Shown: positions 9,433 through 18,492, counted from the stretch's first letter. The stretch: DNA of 64,000 bases from CBDCVN01 sp965223585 (GCA_965223585.1 CBDCWW010000014.1:434001-498000), one strand, 5' to 3'. Notes: generated by a model not told the origin, from the sequence alone. Translations and numbers: made by a program.

Positions 9433-9612
9433 AATAAGGTCTATGACCATGACTTCTACTCTTTGGCTGAGACAATGGATATTCCTCATTGTACTTACGA
9501 TTTAAAATACAATTTTGGCTACATAACTATTAACACCAGTCATGACACCAGCGAGTTTGCTTGTGACTGTGTTCGTTTATTGTCTTTGATGACTTTTTGC
9601 CATCTTGGAATT

Positions 9613-9764
9613 ATATACTAAAAACGGGTTAAAACTGAACATTTTTTATAGGAGAATCTTTGATGAATATTACTTGCTGTACATCTAAAGAACCTTTAGA
9701 TGAAATGTCCAAAGCTAAGCCGTTTTTAGTATATTGCTGTTCCTAAATAACTTTAAAATGTTCA
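9613..9764 (+). other. Structured intergenic segment, possible small RNA or relic element
   Basis: A 15-base arm ATATACTAAAAACGG (9613-9627) pairs exactly with 9720-9734. Inside lies a perfect 9-bp hairpin with a 3-base loop (CATCTAAAG 9682-9690, CTTTAGATG 9694-9702). A further 10-base pair, TGAACATTTT (9637-9646) with AAAATGTTCA (9755-9764), crosses the outer stem and would make a pseudoknot if both form. No family is recognised. The rest of the 9277-9828 gap shows no gene apart from the short ORF listed next. Confidence 0.4.
9663..9746 (+). CDS. Possible 27-residue Cys-rich peptide
   Basis: ATG at 9663 with ATAGGAGA 8 bases upstream and TAA at 9744-9746. The product would have Cys-Cys near both ends (MNITCC at the start, VYCCS at the end). 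The central hairpin of the surrounding structured segment lies inside this frame. The good ribosome-binding site is the only support; it may be chance, a leader peptide, or part of a non-coding RNA. Confidence 0.25.
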   Translation: MNITCCTSKEPLDEMSKAKPFLVYCCS

Positions 9765-9828
9765 AGTTATTTCGTTGACGATCCTACAGAACTATACAGC
9801 TTTTAGAATTCACATTTTATATAGCTGC

Positions 9829-11112
9829 CTACTGATCTACTCCTAGTATAGTTCCGTCATCTTTATCAAGTTGTGCAACATAGGCATCCCAACCACCATA
9901 GCTTGTATTTCTACCTAGCAGGTTTCCTAACGTTTTTCCTGTAACGTAAACTGCATCGCCAACAGCAATATCTGAAACTATATCAGAATTTGTCGAACCA
10001 TAATTCCTATTGCCAAACTGAGTAACCCACTGCTGGGTGCCACTACCGTCATACTTAAAAACCACAATATCATAACCGCCAGCATTGCTAAAACTAGGGA
10101 AAGAACCACCTGTGTTTCCAGCAATGTAGATATTATCATTACTGTCCGTGTTAATACTGCTGAGGATAGTATTATCAGAGGAAGAATCTTCCAAACGCTT
10201 TGTGTAAAGTATATTTCCATTTGCATTCTTCTTAACAAAGTGGCCTCCTGGATTTATGCCTATACCAGTTAGTTGTTTATCAAATGTAAAGTAAATGTTG
10301 TTGTTACTGTCAGTTGTGACATCATAGGCAAATTCATCATTGGACGTACCATAATCCTTTTGCCAGATCCCATTCAGATTACGGTTGTACTTGAAAAGCT
10401 TAATATCTTTTCCTTGAGGATGGTTATGCCAATCTGTTAGAACAAGCAGTCTGCTTGAGTTATCTATTGCCATAGCTCTAGGCATAAGAGACGGGTGGTT
10501 TCTTAAGGTTACAGACTTAGTTTTTAGTAAACTACCCCCACTACTAAATTTCCTAATTGTGAAATTGCTAGGACCTTCCCTATTGAGCACATATATTTGG
10601 TTATTACTATTAATAGCTAGATCAACAGCATAATCACTATTTTTAGTCCCAAACTGCCTTATCCACACACGCTCTCCATCTTTGTTGAATTTTACTAGGA
10701 AGGTATCCCAACTCTCCCCCACCTTAAATCCAAGTGGACCAGTGGTCTCACCCACTACATAGATATCACCATTACTGTCCATAGCAACTTTGAGAGCTTC
10801 ATCCTGAGATCTAGTTCCAAACTGTACACCCCAGAGTTTACCCCCATTGTAACGTCGTAAGAACCCATCAGCAAATCCCTGGTTTGTACCATCAAGACTA
10901 CCATGTGTGTAGCCCAGCACATAAAGATCGCTGCCGTTAACAGCTAGACCTGTCCCATAATCGCTTTCTGGTGTTGCAAAATCAAGGGTAGAAAATATGG
11001 GGTCTTCAGTAGGATTTGGCTCTGTAAGTGGTGTAGGTACCTGAATTGTTTTAGTACAAGCTCCCAATAGGGTAGCAAATAATATCAAAATTAATAAGTT
11101 CGTTAAGTTCAT
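9829..11112 (-). CDS. SBBP-repeat beta-propeller lipoprotein
   Basis: 427 residues; AAAGGAGA 7 bases before the ATG. Lipobox LLGAC at the end of a 19-residue signal. Seven SBBP-like repeats fill almost the whole mature protein (DYGTGLAVNGSDLYVLGYTH, DEALKVAMDSNGDIYVVGET, DYAVDLAINSNNQIYVLNRE), so this is a propeller without the helical N-terminal region of the 7693-9276 paralog. It stands alone between two intergenic regions of about 400 and 550 bases, with its own copy of the shared upstream block. Function beyond surface binding cannot be said. Confidence 0.85.
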   Translation of the reverse strand: MNLTNLLILILFATLLGACTKTIQVPTPLTEPNPTEDPIFSTLDFATPESDYGTGLAVNGSDLYVLGYTHGSLDGTNQGFADGFLRRYNGGKLWGVQFGTRSQDEALKVAMDSNGDIYVVGETTGPLGFKVGESWDTFLVKFNKDGERVWIRQFGTKNSDYAVDLAINSNNQIYVLNREGPSNFTIRKFSSGGSLLKTKSVTLRNHPSLMPRAMAIDNSSRLLVLTDWHNHPQGKDIKLFKYNRNLNGIWQKDYGTSNDEFAYDVTTDSNNNIYFTFDKQLTGIGINPGGHFVKKNANGNILYTKRLEDSSSDNTILSSINTDSNDNIYIAGNTGGSFPSFSNAGGYDIVVFKYDGSGTQQWVTQFGNRNYGSTNSDIVSDIAVGDAVYVTGKTLGNLLGRNTSYGGWDAYVAQLDKDDGTILGVDQ

Positions 11113-11310
11113 AATTTTCTCCTTTAACTTAGGGCAAATTTGCTTAAGTTAATAAGCTCTCTGAGCTAGTGTTTCTGTTTATTAAGCACAAGTTAAGTGC
11201 TTAATAAAATAAAGATATTGTTCACTTGTTTCATAGCTGTTACAGTTTTAGCTGCCCCAAATTTCAAACAATAAATTTGTTTTGCAGTCCAGCAATAAAC
11301 TAGTTGCTAC
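11113..11310 (-). promoter_or_regulatory. Upstream region shared by lipoprotein genes, copy 2
   Basis: Nearly collinear with 14192-14388: AATTTGCTTAAG, CTGAGCTAGTGTTTCTGTTTA, a TTAAGCAC/GTGCTTAA hairpin around 11185-11205, AATAAAATAAAGATATT and CTGTTACAG at 11237-11245. The last element sits about 125 bases from the start codon in both copies. The remaining gap (11311-11515) holds nothing I can recognise. Confidence 0.55.
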
Positions 11311-11515
11311 AAAAATAAAGTGATTTCAATATTATTGTAGTGTTCACACTATCCTTCCTGAGCTTTTTTTCTGCACAAAATATAAGCAGAACGTTTAAGT
11401 TCAGCTCTTTAGAACAAGAACACAACAATTCCATGCAGTTCTTGCAGGGCAAAGAATAGAGCAAATATAAAGGCTTGGCTTAGTCTTGTTGTAACAAGAT
11501 TACTTTTCTAAACAG

Positions 11516-14191
11516 TTAAAAGTTACCTTCTGTAATATCGTAGAAATACGATTGGTCACTCGAGGAAGCAAAAGCCACAAGATAGGCTGTACCCTGACTA
11601 CCTAAAGTCATTGCCACATTGCTGCCTAATTGAGCACCTTCTTGATTAGTAGAAGTATGACCTGAGACATTGCCATCTGACTCAAGTAAATATGCACGGC
11701 CTGCATTTTCCTGCCAACCCGGAGCACCTACTAAAATCTGTACTGTCTCCTCATTTGTATAGCTAGCAAGAGAAAATCCAAATTGCTCACCTTCTTCTCC
11801 CTGCTGACTCCATAACTCTTCACCTGTAAGGTTAATGGCTCTGATTTCACCTTTTCCTTCATTTGCCTCAGGTGCACCAATCAGTAAATCAGCTAAACCA
11901 TCACTATCAACATCTGCAGCTGCAAGAGCATAACCAAATTGTTCACCTTGATTATTACCATTAGCTAATATCTGTAAATCACCACTGCTGTAGGCAATAT
12001 AAACTCTACCTTTATTATCTTCTGCATAGGGTGCACCTATAGCTAATTCTGCTAGACCATCCCCATCTAGGTCTTCTAGAGCAACTAAGGCAAGTCCAAA
12101 GCCATCCTCAACTTCACCACTAAAACTATTTTCAACTTCAAGATTACTATTGACTATGTAAATTGAGTTACCACCTAAAGCACCTACTGCTAAAGTATTC
12201 TCGTTTAACAAGACTAGCCTAGAACCTAGCATTTCATCTGGGAAGTTTCCTTCCAGACGGTTAATTTCCTCACCAGTACTGCCAGAAATGATTGTTAAAA
12301 CACCCGCTCTATCATTTGCTAGATGGGTTCCTATAGCTATGTCGCCTATACCATCACCATCTATATCAGGTAGAATGTGTGAGGAATAGCCAAAGCCATC
12401 TTCTTCGCTAAAACCGTAAGCATCTGCTGAAATGGTTAGTAATGACTCATTAAAATCCTCATCAAAAATATTTAGGAGAGTCAAAGGTGGTGGACAATCA
12501 ACTTGCTCACAAAGTGGGTCATGGTCAGGTATTTTGCCTTCAATAAAACCTCGATTTCTAGGATCAGCTAATCTAGGATCCAAATTTATCAGATTTCCTT
12601 CTCTATTAAAGGCATAAGTAACGGATATTACTGAACACCCAACATTGGGGTCAAAGTCATTGGGGTCAAACGGTTTATTACAACCGTCACCATCAGCGTC
12701 ATTGTCACAAACATTGCCTATACGATCACCATCAAAGTCAACTTGATTGGTATTAGCACTATTGGGACAGTTATCACTACCATCATTAACATTGTCACTA
12801 TCAGTGTCAGGGTTACAAGGATCTGTACCAAGGGCAAGTTCATCTTCGTTTAATAAACCATCATTATCAAAATCAAGGTGTGCATCAGGAGTAAACACGT
12901 CTAAGCAAGAGGTTTGATACTCTGTAGTATTGCTGATTCCATCACCATCAAAGTCTGTATTGGTGGCATTACAGGGTAAAGTAGCAACTCTTTGAGGCAC
13001 AGTTACAGTGTGGGTGCTGGAGTTACCATCTGCTAGTTGACCAATATCACCAGTTCCCCAACTCCACAAGGTGCAATCTTCTAGTAAAGCTAGTGAGTAA
13101 GTTGCTCCTGCTGCCATAGTAGCTACATTACGAATATTTGGTATTTGAACAGGGATTAAATATTGATTTTGAGTACCACCGATTCCAAGTTGACCAGCAG
13201 AATTATCACCCCAGCCCCAAAGGGTACCATCATTTTTTAGTGCTAGTGTGTGTCTAGGAGAAGCGTAAATAGCTTTGACATCACTAAGGCCAGTTGCTTG
13301 TACTGGTGTTGAACGATCGACAGTAACTCCATCACCAAGCTGCCCTAGAGAGTTATCCCCCCATGACCAAACAGTACCATCTGCACGTAAAGCACTATAG
13401 TGCTCCTTAGGATCACTATTCCCATAACCATAACCTCTTTGTCCTACAGAAATAGCAATAATATTACTTAAGTTAGGTATCTGATAAGGGGCAGGCCATT
13501 GAAAAACATTGTCATATTCGCGATCCGGGTCTAATTGCCAAACTGTACCATCAGCCTTTAAAGCTAAGGCGGCAAGTTGGGTAGCAGCCACAGCCTCCAC
13601 ACCTGTAATATTAGGCCTTTGTATGGGTACTGGAGAAGCAGGATTACAGCACCCCGCACCCCAGTCTAAGGTACCCCATTGCCACACAGTACCATCAGTT
13701 TTAACAGCTAAGGAGCTAAACCAACCTGCAGAAACATCCTTTACATTGCTTAATCCCACTGCTTGTACAGGATTAGTAGTAGAATTCCCCATTAACGACG
13801 TTGATGTACCATCACCAAGCTGCATATCATCTTGAAGTCCCCAACCCCACACTGTGCCATCATTTTTAAGAACATGAGCATGGAAGTGGTGTGTAGTAAT
13901 AGATTCTACGTTATTTAGGTTAGGCAACTGTGTGGGGCTATAAGCATAGCCTAGAGAGGGGCCTAGGTAGACCTCATGATAAATGTCCCCCCAACCCCAC
14001 ACATTATTGTTTTTGTCTACAAAGAACCCTTTATGATCACTGGCAACAAGTATTTTAGGTTGTTGCACAGACTGTACCATTAGATCGTTGTCATTAGATT
14101 CATTAACTTGCTTGGTTATAGTGTTAGTAGAGCAAGCCGATAAAAAGATAATGCTTGCTAAAAGCAACCTTAGAACAGATTTAGAAAACAT
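11516..14191 (-). CDS. Lipoprotein with RCC1, thrombospondin type 3 and FG-GAP repeats
   Basis: 891 residues; GAAGGAGG 6 bases before the ATG and lipobox LSAC. Same architecture and order as 5082-7679: RCC1 propeller repeats (about 45-420, e.g. VWGWGLQDDMQLGDGT), thrombospondin type 3 calcium repeats (DFDGDGISNTTEY, CPNSANTNQVDFDGDRIGNV), a Cys-containing linker, then FG-GAP repeats (DGFGYSSHILPDIDGDGIGD). The two are paralogs, and each is next to an SBBP gene, so an SBBP plus RCC1 unit may have been duplicated. The N-terminal Cys-Cys in the RCC1 part (GAGCCNPAS) is absent from the paralog. Likely surface-exposed and calcium-dependent. Confidence 0.85.
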   Translation of the reverse strand: MFSKSVLRLLLASIIFLSACSTNTITKQVNESNDNDLMVQSVQQPKILVASDHKGFFVDKNNNVWGWGDIYHEVYLGPSLGYAYSPTQLPNLNNVESITTHHFHAHVLKNDGTVWGWGLQDDMQLGDGTSTSLMGNSTTNPVQAVGLSNVKDVSAGWFSSLAVKTDGTVWQWGTLDWGAGCCNPASPVPIQRPNITGVEAVAATQLAALALKADGTVWQLDPDREYDNVFQWPAPYQIPNLSNIIAISVGQRGYGYGNSDPKEHYSALRADGTVWSWGDNSLGQLGDGVTVDRSTPVQATGLSDVKAIYASPRHTLALKNDGTLWGWGDNSAGQLGIGGTQNQYLIPVQIPNIRNVATMAAGATYSLALLEDCTLWSWGTGDIGQLADGNSSTHTVTVPQRVATLPCNATNTDFDGDGISNTTEYQTSCLDVFTPDAHLDFDNDGLLNEDELALGTDPCNPDTDSDNVNDGSDNCPNSANTNQVDFDGDRIGNVCDNDADGDGCNKPFDPNDFDPNVGCSVISVTYAFNREGNLINLDPRLADPRNRGFIEGKIPDHDPLCEQVDCPPPLTLLNIFDEDFNESLLTISADAYGFSEEDGFGYSSHILPDIDGDGIGDIAIGTHLANDRAGVLTIISGSTGEEINRLEGNFPDEMLGSRLVLLNENTLAVGALGGNSIYIVNSNLEVENSFSGEVEDGFGLALVALEDLDGDGLAELAIGAPYAEDNKGRVYIAYSSGDLQILANGNNQGEQFGYALAAADVDSDGLADLLIGAPEANEGKGEIRAINLTGEELWSQQGEEGEQFGFSLASYTNEETVQILVGAPGWQENAGRAYLLESDGNVSGHTSTNQEGAQLGSNVAMTLGSQGTAYLVAFASSSDQSYFYDITEGNF

Positions 14192-14388
14192 AATTTCCTC
14201 CTTCGCTCAGAATAAATTTGCTTAAGCTATTAAGCTTTCTGAGCTAGTGTTTCTGTTTACCAAGCACAAATCTAGTGCTTAATAAAATAAAGATATTACT
14301 TGCTTGTTTCATAGCTGTTACAGTTTTAGTTGCCCCAAATTTCAAACAATGAATTTGTTTTGCAGTGTATCAATAAACTAGTTACTAT
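14192..14388 (-). promoter_or_regulatory. Upstream region shared by lipoprotein genes, copy 3
   Basis: Third copy of the block, closest to 11113-11310, with CTGTTACAG at 14315-14323 and the same AATAAAATAAAGATATT. The rest of the gap, 14389-14748, has no clear feature except a weak short ORF at 14623-14763. Confidence 0.55.
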
Positions 14389-14622
14389 AAGTAATCTTAA
14401 TATAAAGTTTTTGTAAATAATTTTGAAGGAATTAGCGCCTATAGGTAGTCAGTACCCAGCATAGTCAAGTCCTACTAGCTTCTAACTACTAACTTGAATT
14501 CCAACAAAAACTTACCTAGTGTTGCTTGGGTGCTTATTTTGCAGAGAATAGAAGATATAATTACCCAGAAAAATATTCCACCATAAAACTTTAGTACAAT
14601 AGGGTTGTTCCGAAATAAAACA

Positions 14623-14763
14623 GTGTCTCAAATTCCTAACGCATTAAACAAGTTATTTGGACACTTGCCAAGATTTAGCTACAATATTATGCATTTTGCA
14701 AATTCTAAATTGAGTAATTGTGCATTATTAGATGTACGCAAAATTATTTCAGAACAAGTCTAA
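14623..14763 (+). CDS. Doubtful 46-residue ORF
   Basis: GTG at 14623 to TAA at 14761-14763, product beginning VSQIPNALNKLFGHLPRF. Its end overlaps, on the other strand, the 3' end of the WecA-like gene. No ribosome-binding site and no recognised family; it could be a fragment of a lost gene. Listed only because the gap is otherwise empty. Confidence 0.15.
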   Translation: MSQIPNALNKLFGHLPRFSYNIMHFANSKLSNCALLDVRKIISEQV

Positions 14764-15627
14764 TAACCATAGAGCCAATATGCAACCTAATGCAATGACA
14801 ATATAAGCAAAAAGTGTAGTGTAGAGGTGCCCCAAACCCATTTGTGCTAATCTCTGATAAAAATGCTCTTTGTGCGCTACCCAAACCTTTTCCCTGCGTA
14901 AGAGGCGTTTGAGCAGTGTAATAGTAGCATCAAATATAAAAGGACTAAACACTATAATAGGAAACCACCAAGGCCAGAGATTATGATTGTAACCATATAA
15001 ACCAAAGGCAGCAGCCAAGAACCCTAAAGGAATAGCACCTGCGTCGCCCATAAAAACTTTTGCTGGTGGAAAGTTAAAAATAAGAAATGCAAAAGTAGCA
15101 GTTACTATTACTAAATTTAAGAGTGAAAAGCTAACATCCCCACCTAAGTAAGCTGCTAAAGCATAGGCCCCAAAACCAAAGCAAGTCATGCCCCCAGCCA
15201 GACCATCTAAACCATCCATGAAGTTATATAAATTGGTCATCCAAACCACAAAAATTATCACTATAAAGCTAATTAACCATTTGTCAGAAGGGGTCTCATT
15301 CAAAATTACTATGCTAGCTGCTGTTAGATGAGCCATTAAACGATAAAATACTGGCAGGCCTTGCTTGTCATCTATTACTGATAAAACTGTTAGCACTACT
15401 GCCACAAGGATAATTAACCAAGGGGTAGTTTTATAAAGCCAAACACTCCCTAACAGTACCCCCACCATAATTGCTATCCCTCCTATTTTGGGCTTTGGCT
15501 TGGTATGAGAGGAACGTTCATTGGGAATGTCTAATAGGATTTGTGAAATCTGTTTGTCTAGTAACCACTTTAAAATAAAAAATGCTACTAAGCCAGATGT
15601 AAAAGGTGCTAGGTAAAGAATAGTCAT
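14749..15627 (-). CDS. WecA/WbpL-like polyprenyl-phosphate sugar-1-phosphate transferase (GT family 4)
   Basis: Membrane enzyme of the MraY/WecA family, which moves a HexNAc-1-phosphate from a UDP-sugar onto polyprenyl phosphate and so starts O-antigen, enterobacterial-type or teichoic-type glycans. About ten membrane segments. Family motifs are complete: the first loop DIPNERSSHTKPKPKIGG, DDKQGL, NLYNFMDGLDGLAGG with the catalytic Asp pair, MGDAGAIPLGF and the cytoplasmic HKEHFYQRLAQ of the WbpL/WecA branch. Start taken at 15627, where the ATG overlaps the TGA of the methyltransferase by 4 bases (coupled translation); an ATG at 15654 would add nine residues. It may prime the glycan made by the island at 25-49 kb (inference). 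Confidence 0.88.
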   Translation of the reverse strand: MTILYLAPFTSGLVAFFILKWLLDKQISQILLDIPNERSSHTKPKPKIGGIAIMVGVLLGSVWLYKTTPWLIILVAVVLTVLSVIDDKQGLPVFYRLMAHLTAASIVILNETPSDKWLISFIVIIFVVWMTNLYNFMDGLDGLAGGMTCFGFGAYALAAYLGGDVSFSLLNLVIVTATFAFLIFNFPPAKVFMGDAGAIPLGFLAAAFGLYGYNHNLWPWWFPIIVFSPFIFDATITLLKRLLRREKVWVAHKEHFYQRLAQMGLGHLYTTLFAYIVIALGCILALWLLDLF

Positions 15628-16346
15628 TTTATTGCAACATAGGCAGCAAAGCATGAGTTTTTATGCAAGATGTCTACTTGTCGAAACCCAACTTTCCTTA
15701 AAAGTTCAATTTGGAAAGTCAAGCTTCGAGGTGAGTCTTCTTTATCTATGTACTCGAGAACCTTTTGGCAGTAATCTTTACCACCTATTGACTCGAGATA
15801 TTCACCATAGTAAGACCACATTGATTCATGAACAGCTTCGCATTCATGAAATACCATGTCACTAACAAAGAAAGCTCCTTTAGGTGAAAGGATATTATAA
15901 ATCTTCCTAAAAGCATATTCCCAGTCAGTCTTTTCACGAAGGTGGTGTAGTACAGCTGCAGCTACAATAATGTCGTAGTGATCTGGTTGTAAATCCAATT
16001 GACGAAAGTCTCCTTGAAAAATGCGGATATTTCCTGTATTTTCGCCCTCGAGCCTCAGCTTAGCCCTGTCTAACATTGATATACTAAGATCATTAAGATC
16101 ACAATTAAGTCTGCCAAACTCTTGCAGGATCTTTATAGTATTGTTTCCTGCGCCACAACCAATATCAAGTAGGTTCTTGGCCTCTGGGCAAAGTTTTGGT
16201 GTTAGTTTTGCTATTAACTCCATCATAAGTGGAGCATCAATTACAGCTGCCTGTGCTATTTCAAGATCAGAGAAACGTTCTACATCAGCATCGAAACGTT
16301 CTTGTATTTCTGCTACTGTTGATTTTTGCTCGAGTGTTGTCTTCAT
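15624..16346 (-). CDS. Class I SAM-dependent methyltransferase
   Basis: 240 residues. Motif I LLDIGCGAGNNT is near residue 60, the acidic motif (NCDLNDLSISMLDRAK) follows, then YDIIVAAAVLHHL and the post-motif SPKGAFFVSDM. The length and the helix-rich insertion EHESMWSYYGEYLESIGG-like segment are usual for small-molecule methyltransferases. Its stop overlaps the WecA-like start. Substrate is not indicated by the sequence; the pairing suggests a glycolipid or lipid precursor but that is a guess. Confidence 0.8.
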   Translation of the reverse strand: MKTTLEQKSTVAEIQERFDADVERFSDLEIAQAAVIDAPLMMELIAKLTPKLCPEAKNLLDIGCGAGNNTIKILQEFGRLNCDLNDLSISMLDRAKLRLEGENTGNIRIFQGDFRQLDLQPDHYDIIVAAAVLHHLREKTDWEYAFRKIYNILSPKGAFFVSDMVFHECEAVHESMWSYYGEYLESIGGKDYCQKVLEYIDKEDSPRSLTFQIELLRKVGFRQVDILHKNSCFAAYVAIK

Positions 16347-16416
16347 TTTTTCTTAGGGAAAGCTCTTAGCTTGCTTAAAGATTATAGTGGACCAGAAAAA
16401 TTTTGGATTGGCCCAC

Positions 16417-16445
16417 ACCTCGGAGGTTTTGAAAACCTCCGAGGT
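16417..16445. terminator. CCTCCGAGG hairpin, copy 2 (arms swapped)
   Basis: ACCTCGGAGGTTTT, G, then its reverse complement. Compared with the copies at 4982 and 25237 the two arms are exchanged while the central TTTTGAAAA is the same. The left flank (CAGAAAAATTTTGGA) matches the flank of copy 3, so more than the stem is repeated. Lies downstream of the metallo-beta-lactamase gene. Confidence 0.6.
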
Positions 16446-16536
16446 TTCGCGGAAAAACCTTTGTGGGCATCTAAACATATATATTATCAATTGGCTTGTT
16501 CTGTAGAAAACCATATTGTGAGAATTTACCGTATAA

Positions 16537-16556
16537 GGGTTCAAAACTTTGAACCC
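16537..16556. repeat. GGGTTCAAA inverted repeat
   Basis: GGGTTCAAA, AC, TTTGAACCC: a perfect 9-bp stem with a 2-base spacer, 45 bases after the stop of the metallo-beta-lactamase gene on the minus strand. Could help end transcription; no T-run. Confidence 0.45.
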
Positions 16557-16600
16557 CTACGATTCCATATAATTTACAAATATTTATACCTAGACGCTTA

Positions 16601-17497
16601 CTATTGTACCATTGATTCATAAACTAAAGTAATCCACTGATCAGGTTGAATCATACCGTTGCCCCAAGCAGCATCGAAATCTTTTGTAAGTTTAGCAGCA
16701 ATAATGCTTTCTTTACTTTTCCCTCTATCAATCTGGTTTTGGACACTATCTCGTATTGCAACCAACATATCATGGTAGGCCTGTAAATCTGCTTTAGTTG
16801 CCATAGGTCCATGCCCCGGTATAACTTGGGTATCTTCATTAATCAGCTCGAGTACTCGAGCCACCCCAGCAATCATACCAGTCATACTTCCCTTAGCATC
16901 TATATCAATAAAGGGGTACATACCATTAAAAAATAAGTCACCCATGTGTATAACATTGGCTTTTGGAAAGTAAACCATACTATCGCCATCTGTATGGGCA
17001 ACATCAGCATGGAAAATATTGATATCATCGTCATTCCAATGGAAAGTCATCTCGTCTGTAAAGGTGATAACTGGTAATGCAGCTTCTGGTGAAGGTGGAA
17101 TAGTTGTGTCAAAGAAACTAATTACTTGTTCAGTGCTCATGCGCTCATAAACGTTCTTATGTGCCACAATTATTGTACCTGTCTTACTAAAATTTTCGTT
17201 GCCACCCACGTGATCAAAGTGATAGTGGGTATTAAGCAAGAAGCTAACAGGTTTATCCGTTACAGTAGAAATTGCCTTACTAATTTTTTCAGATAGTGGA
17301 GCAAATTGATCATCAATCAAAAAAGCTCCATCTTCACCTACAGATAAACCAATATTCCCACCAGCACCAAAAAGTACATAAATATTGTCAGTTAGCTGGG
17401 TGATCTGAATTTCAACATCAGACATATCATCTTGTTGGGCATAGCCTACAGTTATAAAAAAAGCTACCATGCCAATAAGTAAAAAGAACTTCTTCAT
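16601..17497 (-). CDS. Secreted MBL-fold metallohydrolase
   Basis: 298 residues with TAGGAG 7 bases before the ATG and a signal peptide ending GYAQQ (about residue 20). The metallo-beta-lactamase motif is intact: H91-Y-H93-F-D95-H96, then HADVAHTDGD, HMGDLFF and VIPGHGPM, giving ligands for a dinuclear metal centre. These periplasmic members are usually hydrolases of unknown substrate rather than true beta-lactamases. The promoter region holds GTCCAGTTGGAC and is shared with a divergent LysR gene, suggesting control by it. A truncated paralog lies at 18657-19319. Confidence 0.85.
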   Translation of the reverse strand: MKKFFLLIGMVAFFITVGYAQQDDMSDVEIQITQLTDNIYVLFGAGGNIGLSVGEDGAFLIDDQFAPLSEKISKAISTVTDKPVSFLLNTHYHFDHVGGNENFSKTGTIIVAHKNVYERMSTEQVISFFDTTIPPSPEAALPVITFTDEMTFHWNDDDINIFHADVAHTDGDSMVYFPKANVIHMGDLFFNGMYPFIDIDAKGSMTGMIAGVARVLELINEDTQVIPGHGPMATKADLQAYHDMLVAIRDSVQNQIDRGKSKESIIAAKLTKDFDAAWGNGMIQPDQWITLVYESMVQ

Positions 17498-17511
17498 TTA
17501 GTACTCCTAAA

Positions 17512-17523
17512 GTCCAGTTGGAC
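17512..17523. promoter_or_regulatory. Candidate operator GTCCA-GT-TGGAC
   Basis: Inverted repeat just upstream of the ribosome-binding site of the MBL gene, in the divergent MBL/LysR interval. The same symmetric site (GTCCAAATTGGAC) occupies the same place before the paralog at 19319, along with the flanking CAGAATT and CCCTATAG. Conservation around two otherwise separate genes points to a regulator site; the LysR protein is the obvious candidate. Confidence 0.55.
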
Positions 17524-17601
17524 CTTTATAATTCTGCCACAATAGGAAGCTATAGGGAAGACGATTAATATTAATAAGCTTTATAGACATAAACTATAGC
17601 T

Positions 17602-18492
17602 ATGGAATTACTTGATTTTAAGGTATTGCTTACAGTAGCACGCTCAGGAAGTTTCTCACGTGCTGCTGCTGAACTTTCTCTAACTCAACCGTCAGTAAGT
17701 GCTCGCATTGCTGCACTCGAGCAAAAACTAAACACTAAACTCTTTAAGCGCTCCTCTCAAGGTGCTTTCTTAACTGAAGCTGGAAAGCGCTTGCTTCCCT
17801 ACGCTGAGCGCTGCTTAGAACTAATCAATGAAGCCCATGAGATTGTGCTTCATGCAACTGCTGTACCTAGGGTAGTCATGGGATTTACCGCTACCTTAGC
17901 CGACTTATTTATAAGGCCATTAATTCTGGCTTTAGAGGGTAAGTCGCTAGAGGTCAACTTTCTTGTTGGTTACTCATGGGAACTTAGACAAAAATTGCTC
18001 AATGGAATTATTGATGTTGTTGTTGGGCAAACAGGTGGAACGCAAAGTGGGATAAAATCAGACTTTCTCTTCTATGACCCTATAATATGTGTTACAGCTG
18101 CAAAACATTCTTTAGCAAATAATAGAACTTTACATTTAGCTGATGTTGCTGCTGAGCGTCTAGTGCCTCTTGGTTGGGAAGCAGGTCCTAATGCTGATCA
18201 ATTGCTCGAGCACTTATCACCTTATCGCCAAGTTGGAACAGCTTGGCACACTGTAAAATCTACTAGAATACTCAGGCAGCTAGTTCTTGAGGATAATTTT
18301 GTTTCCTTTTTACCTTATTCAGTTGTTAAGGAGGATGTTAAAGAAGGGCGAATTGTACAGCTCGAGCTTGAAGGTCTACCCAACTGGGAATTGAAAATTG
18401 CAGTTTCCTACCGTAATCGTAAACACTATCCTGAACATTTGCAGGTATTGCTCAGGGCTATTAAACAAGTGTCTAAAAATTTTGCTTTATAA
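17602..18492 (+). CDS. LysR-family transcriptional regulator
   Basis: 296 residues. N-terminal winged helix-turn-helix (residues 1-60: LLTVARSGSFSRAAAELSLT, QPSVSARIAALEQKL, LFKRSSQGAFLTEAG) followed by a periplasmic-binding-like effector domain (about 88-295). Divergently transcribed from the full-length MBL gene and lying between the two MBL paralogs, the usual arrangement for a LysR regulator and its target. No strong ribosome-binding site before the ATG at 17602. The effector is unknown. Confidence 0.9.
   Translation: MELLDFKVLLTVARSGSFSRAAAELSLTQPSVSARIAALEQKLNTKLFKRSSQGAFLTEAGKRLLPYAERCLELINEAHEIVLHATAVPRVVMGFTATLADLFIRPLILALEGKSLEVNFLVGYSWELRQKLLNGIIDVVVGQTGGTQSGIKSDFLFYDPIICVTAAKHSLANNRTLHLADVAAERLVPLGWEAGPNADQLLEHLSPYRQVGTAWHTVKSTRILRQLVLEDNFVSFLPYSVVKEDVKEGRIVQLELEGLPNWELKIAVSYRNRKHYPEHLQVLLRAIKQVSKNFAL

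Noticed and set aside
13509..13835. Open frame opposite the second RCC1 lipoprotein
   Set aside because: Antisense to RCC1 repeats, with no start signal or family.
5082..14191. RCC1 proteins as eukaryotic contamination
   Set aside because: Lipoboxes, bacterial ribosome-binding sites and tight bacterial spacing show they are native bacterial genes.
16326..16622. Plus-strand open frame over the intergenic hairpins
   Set aside because: It spans two inverted repeats and overlaps gene ends; translation has no protein-like features.
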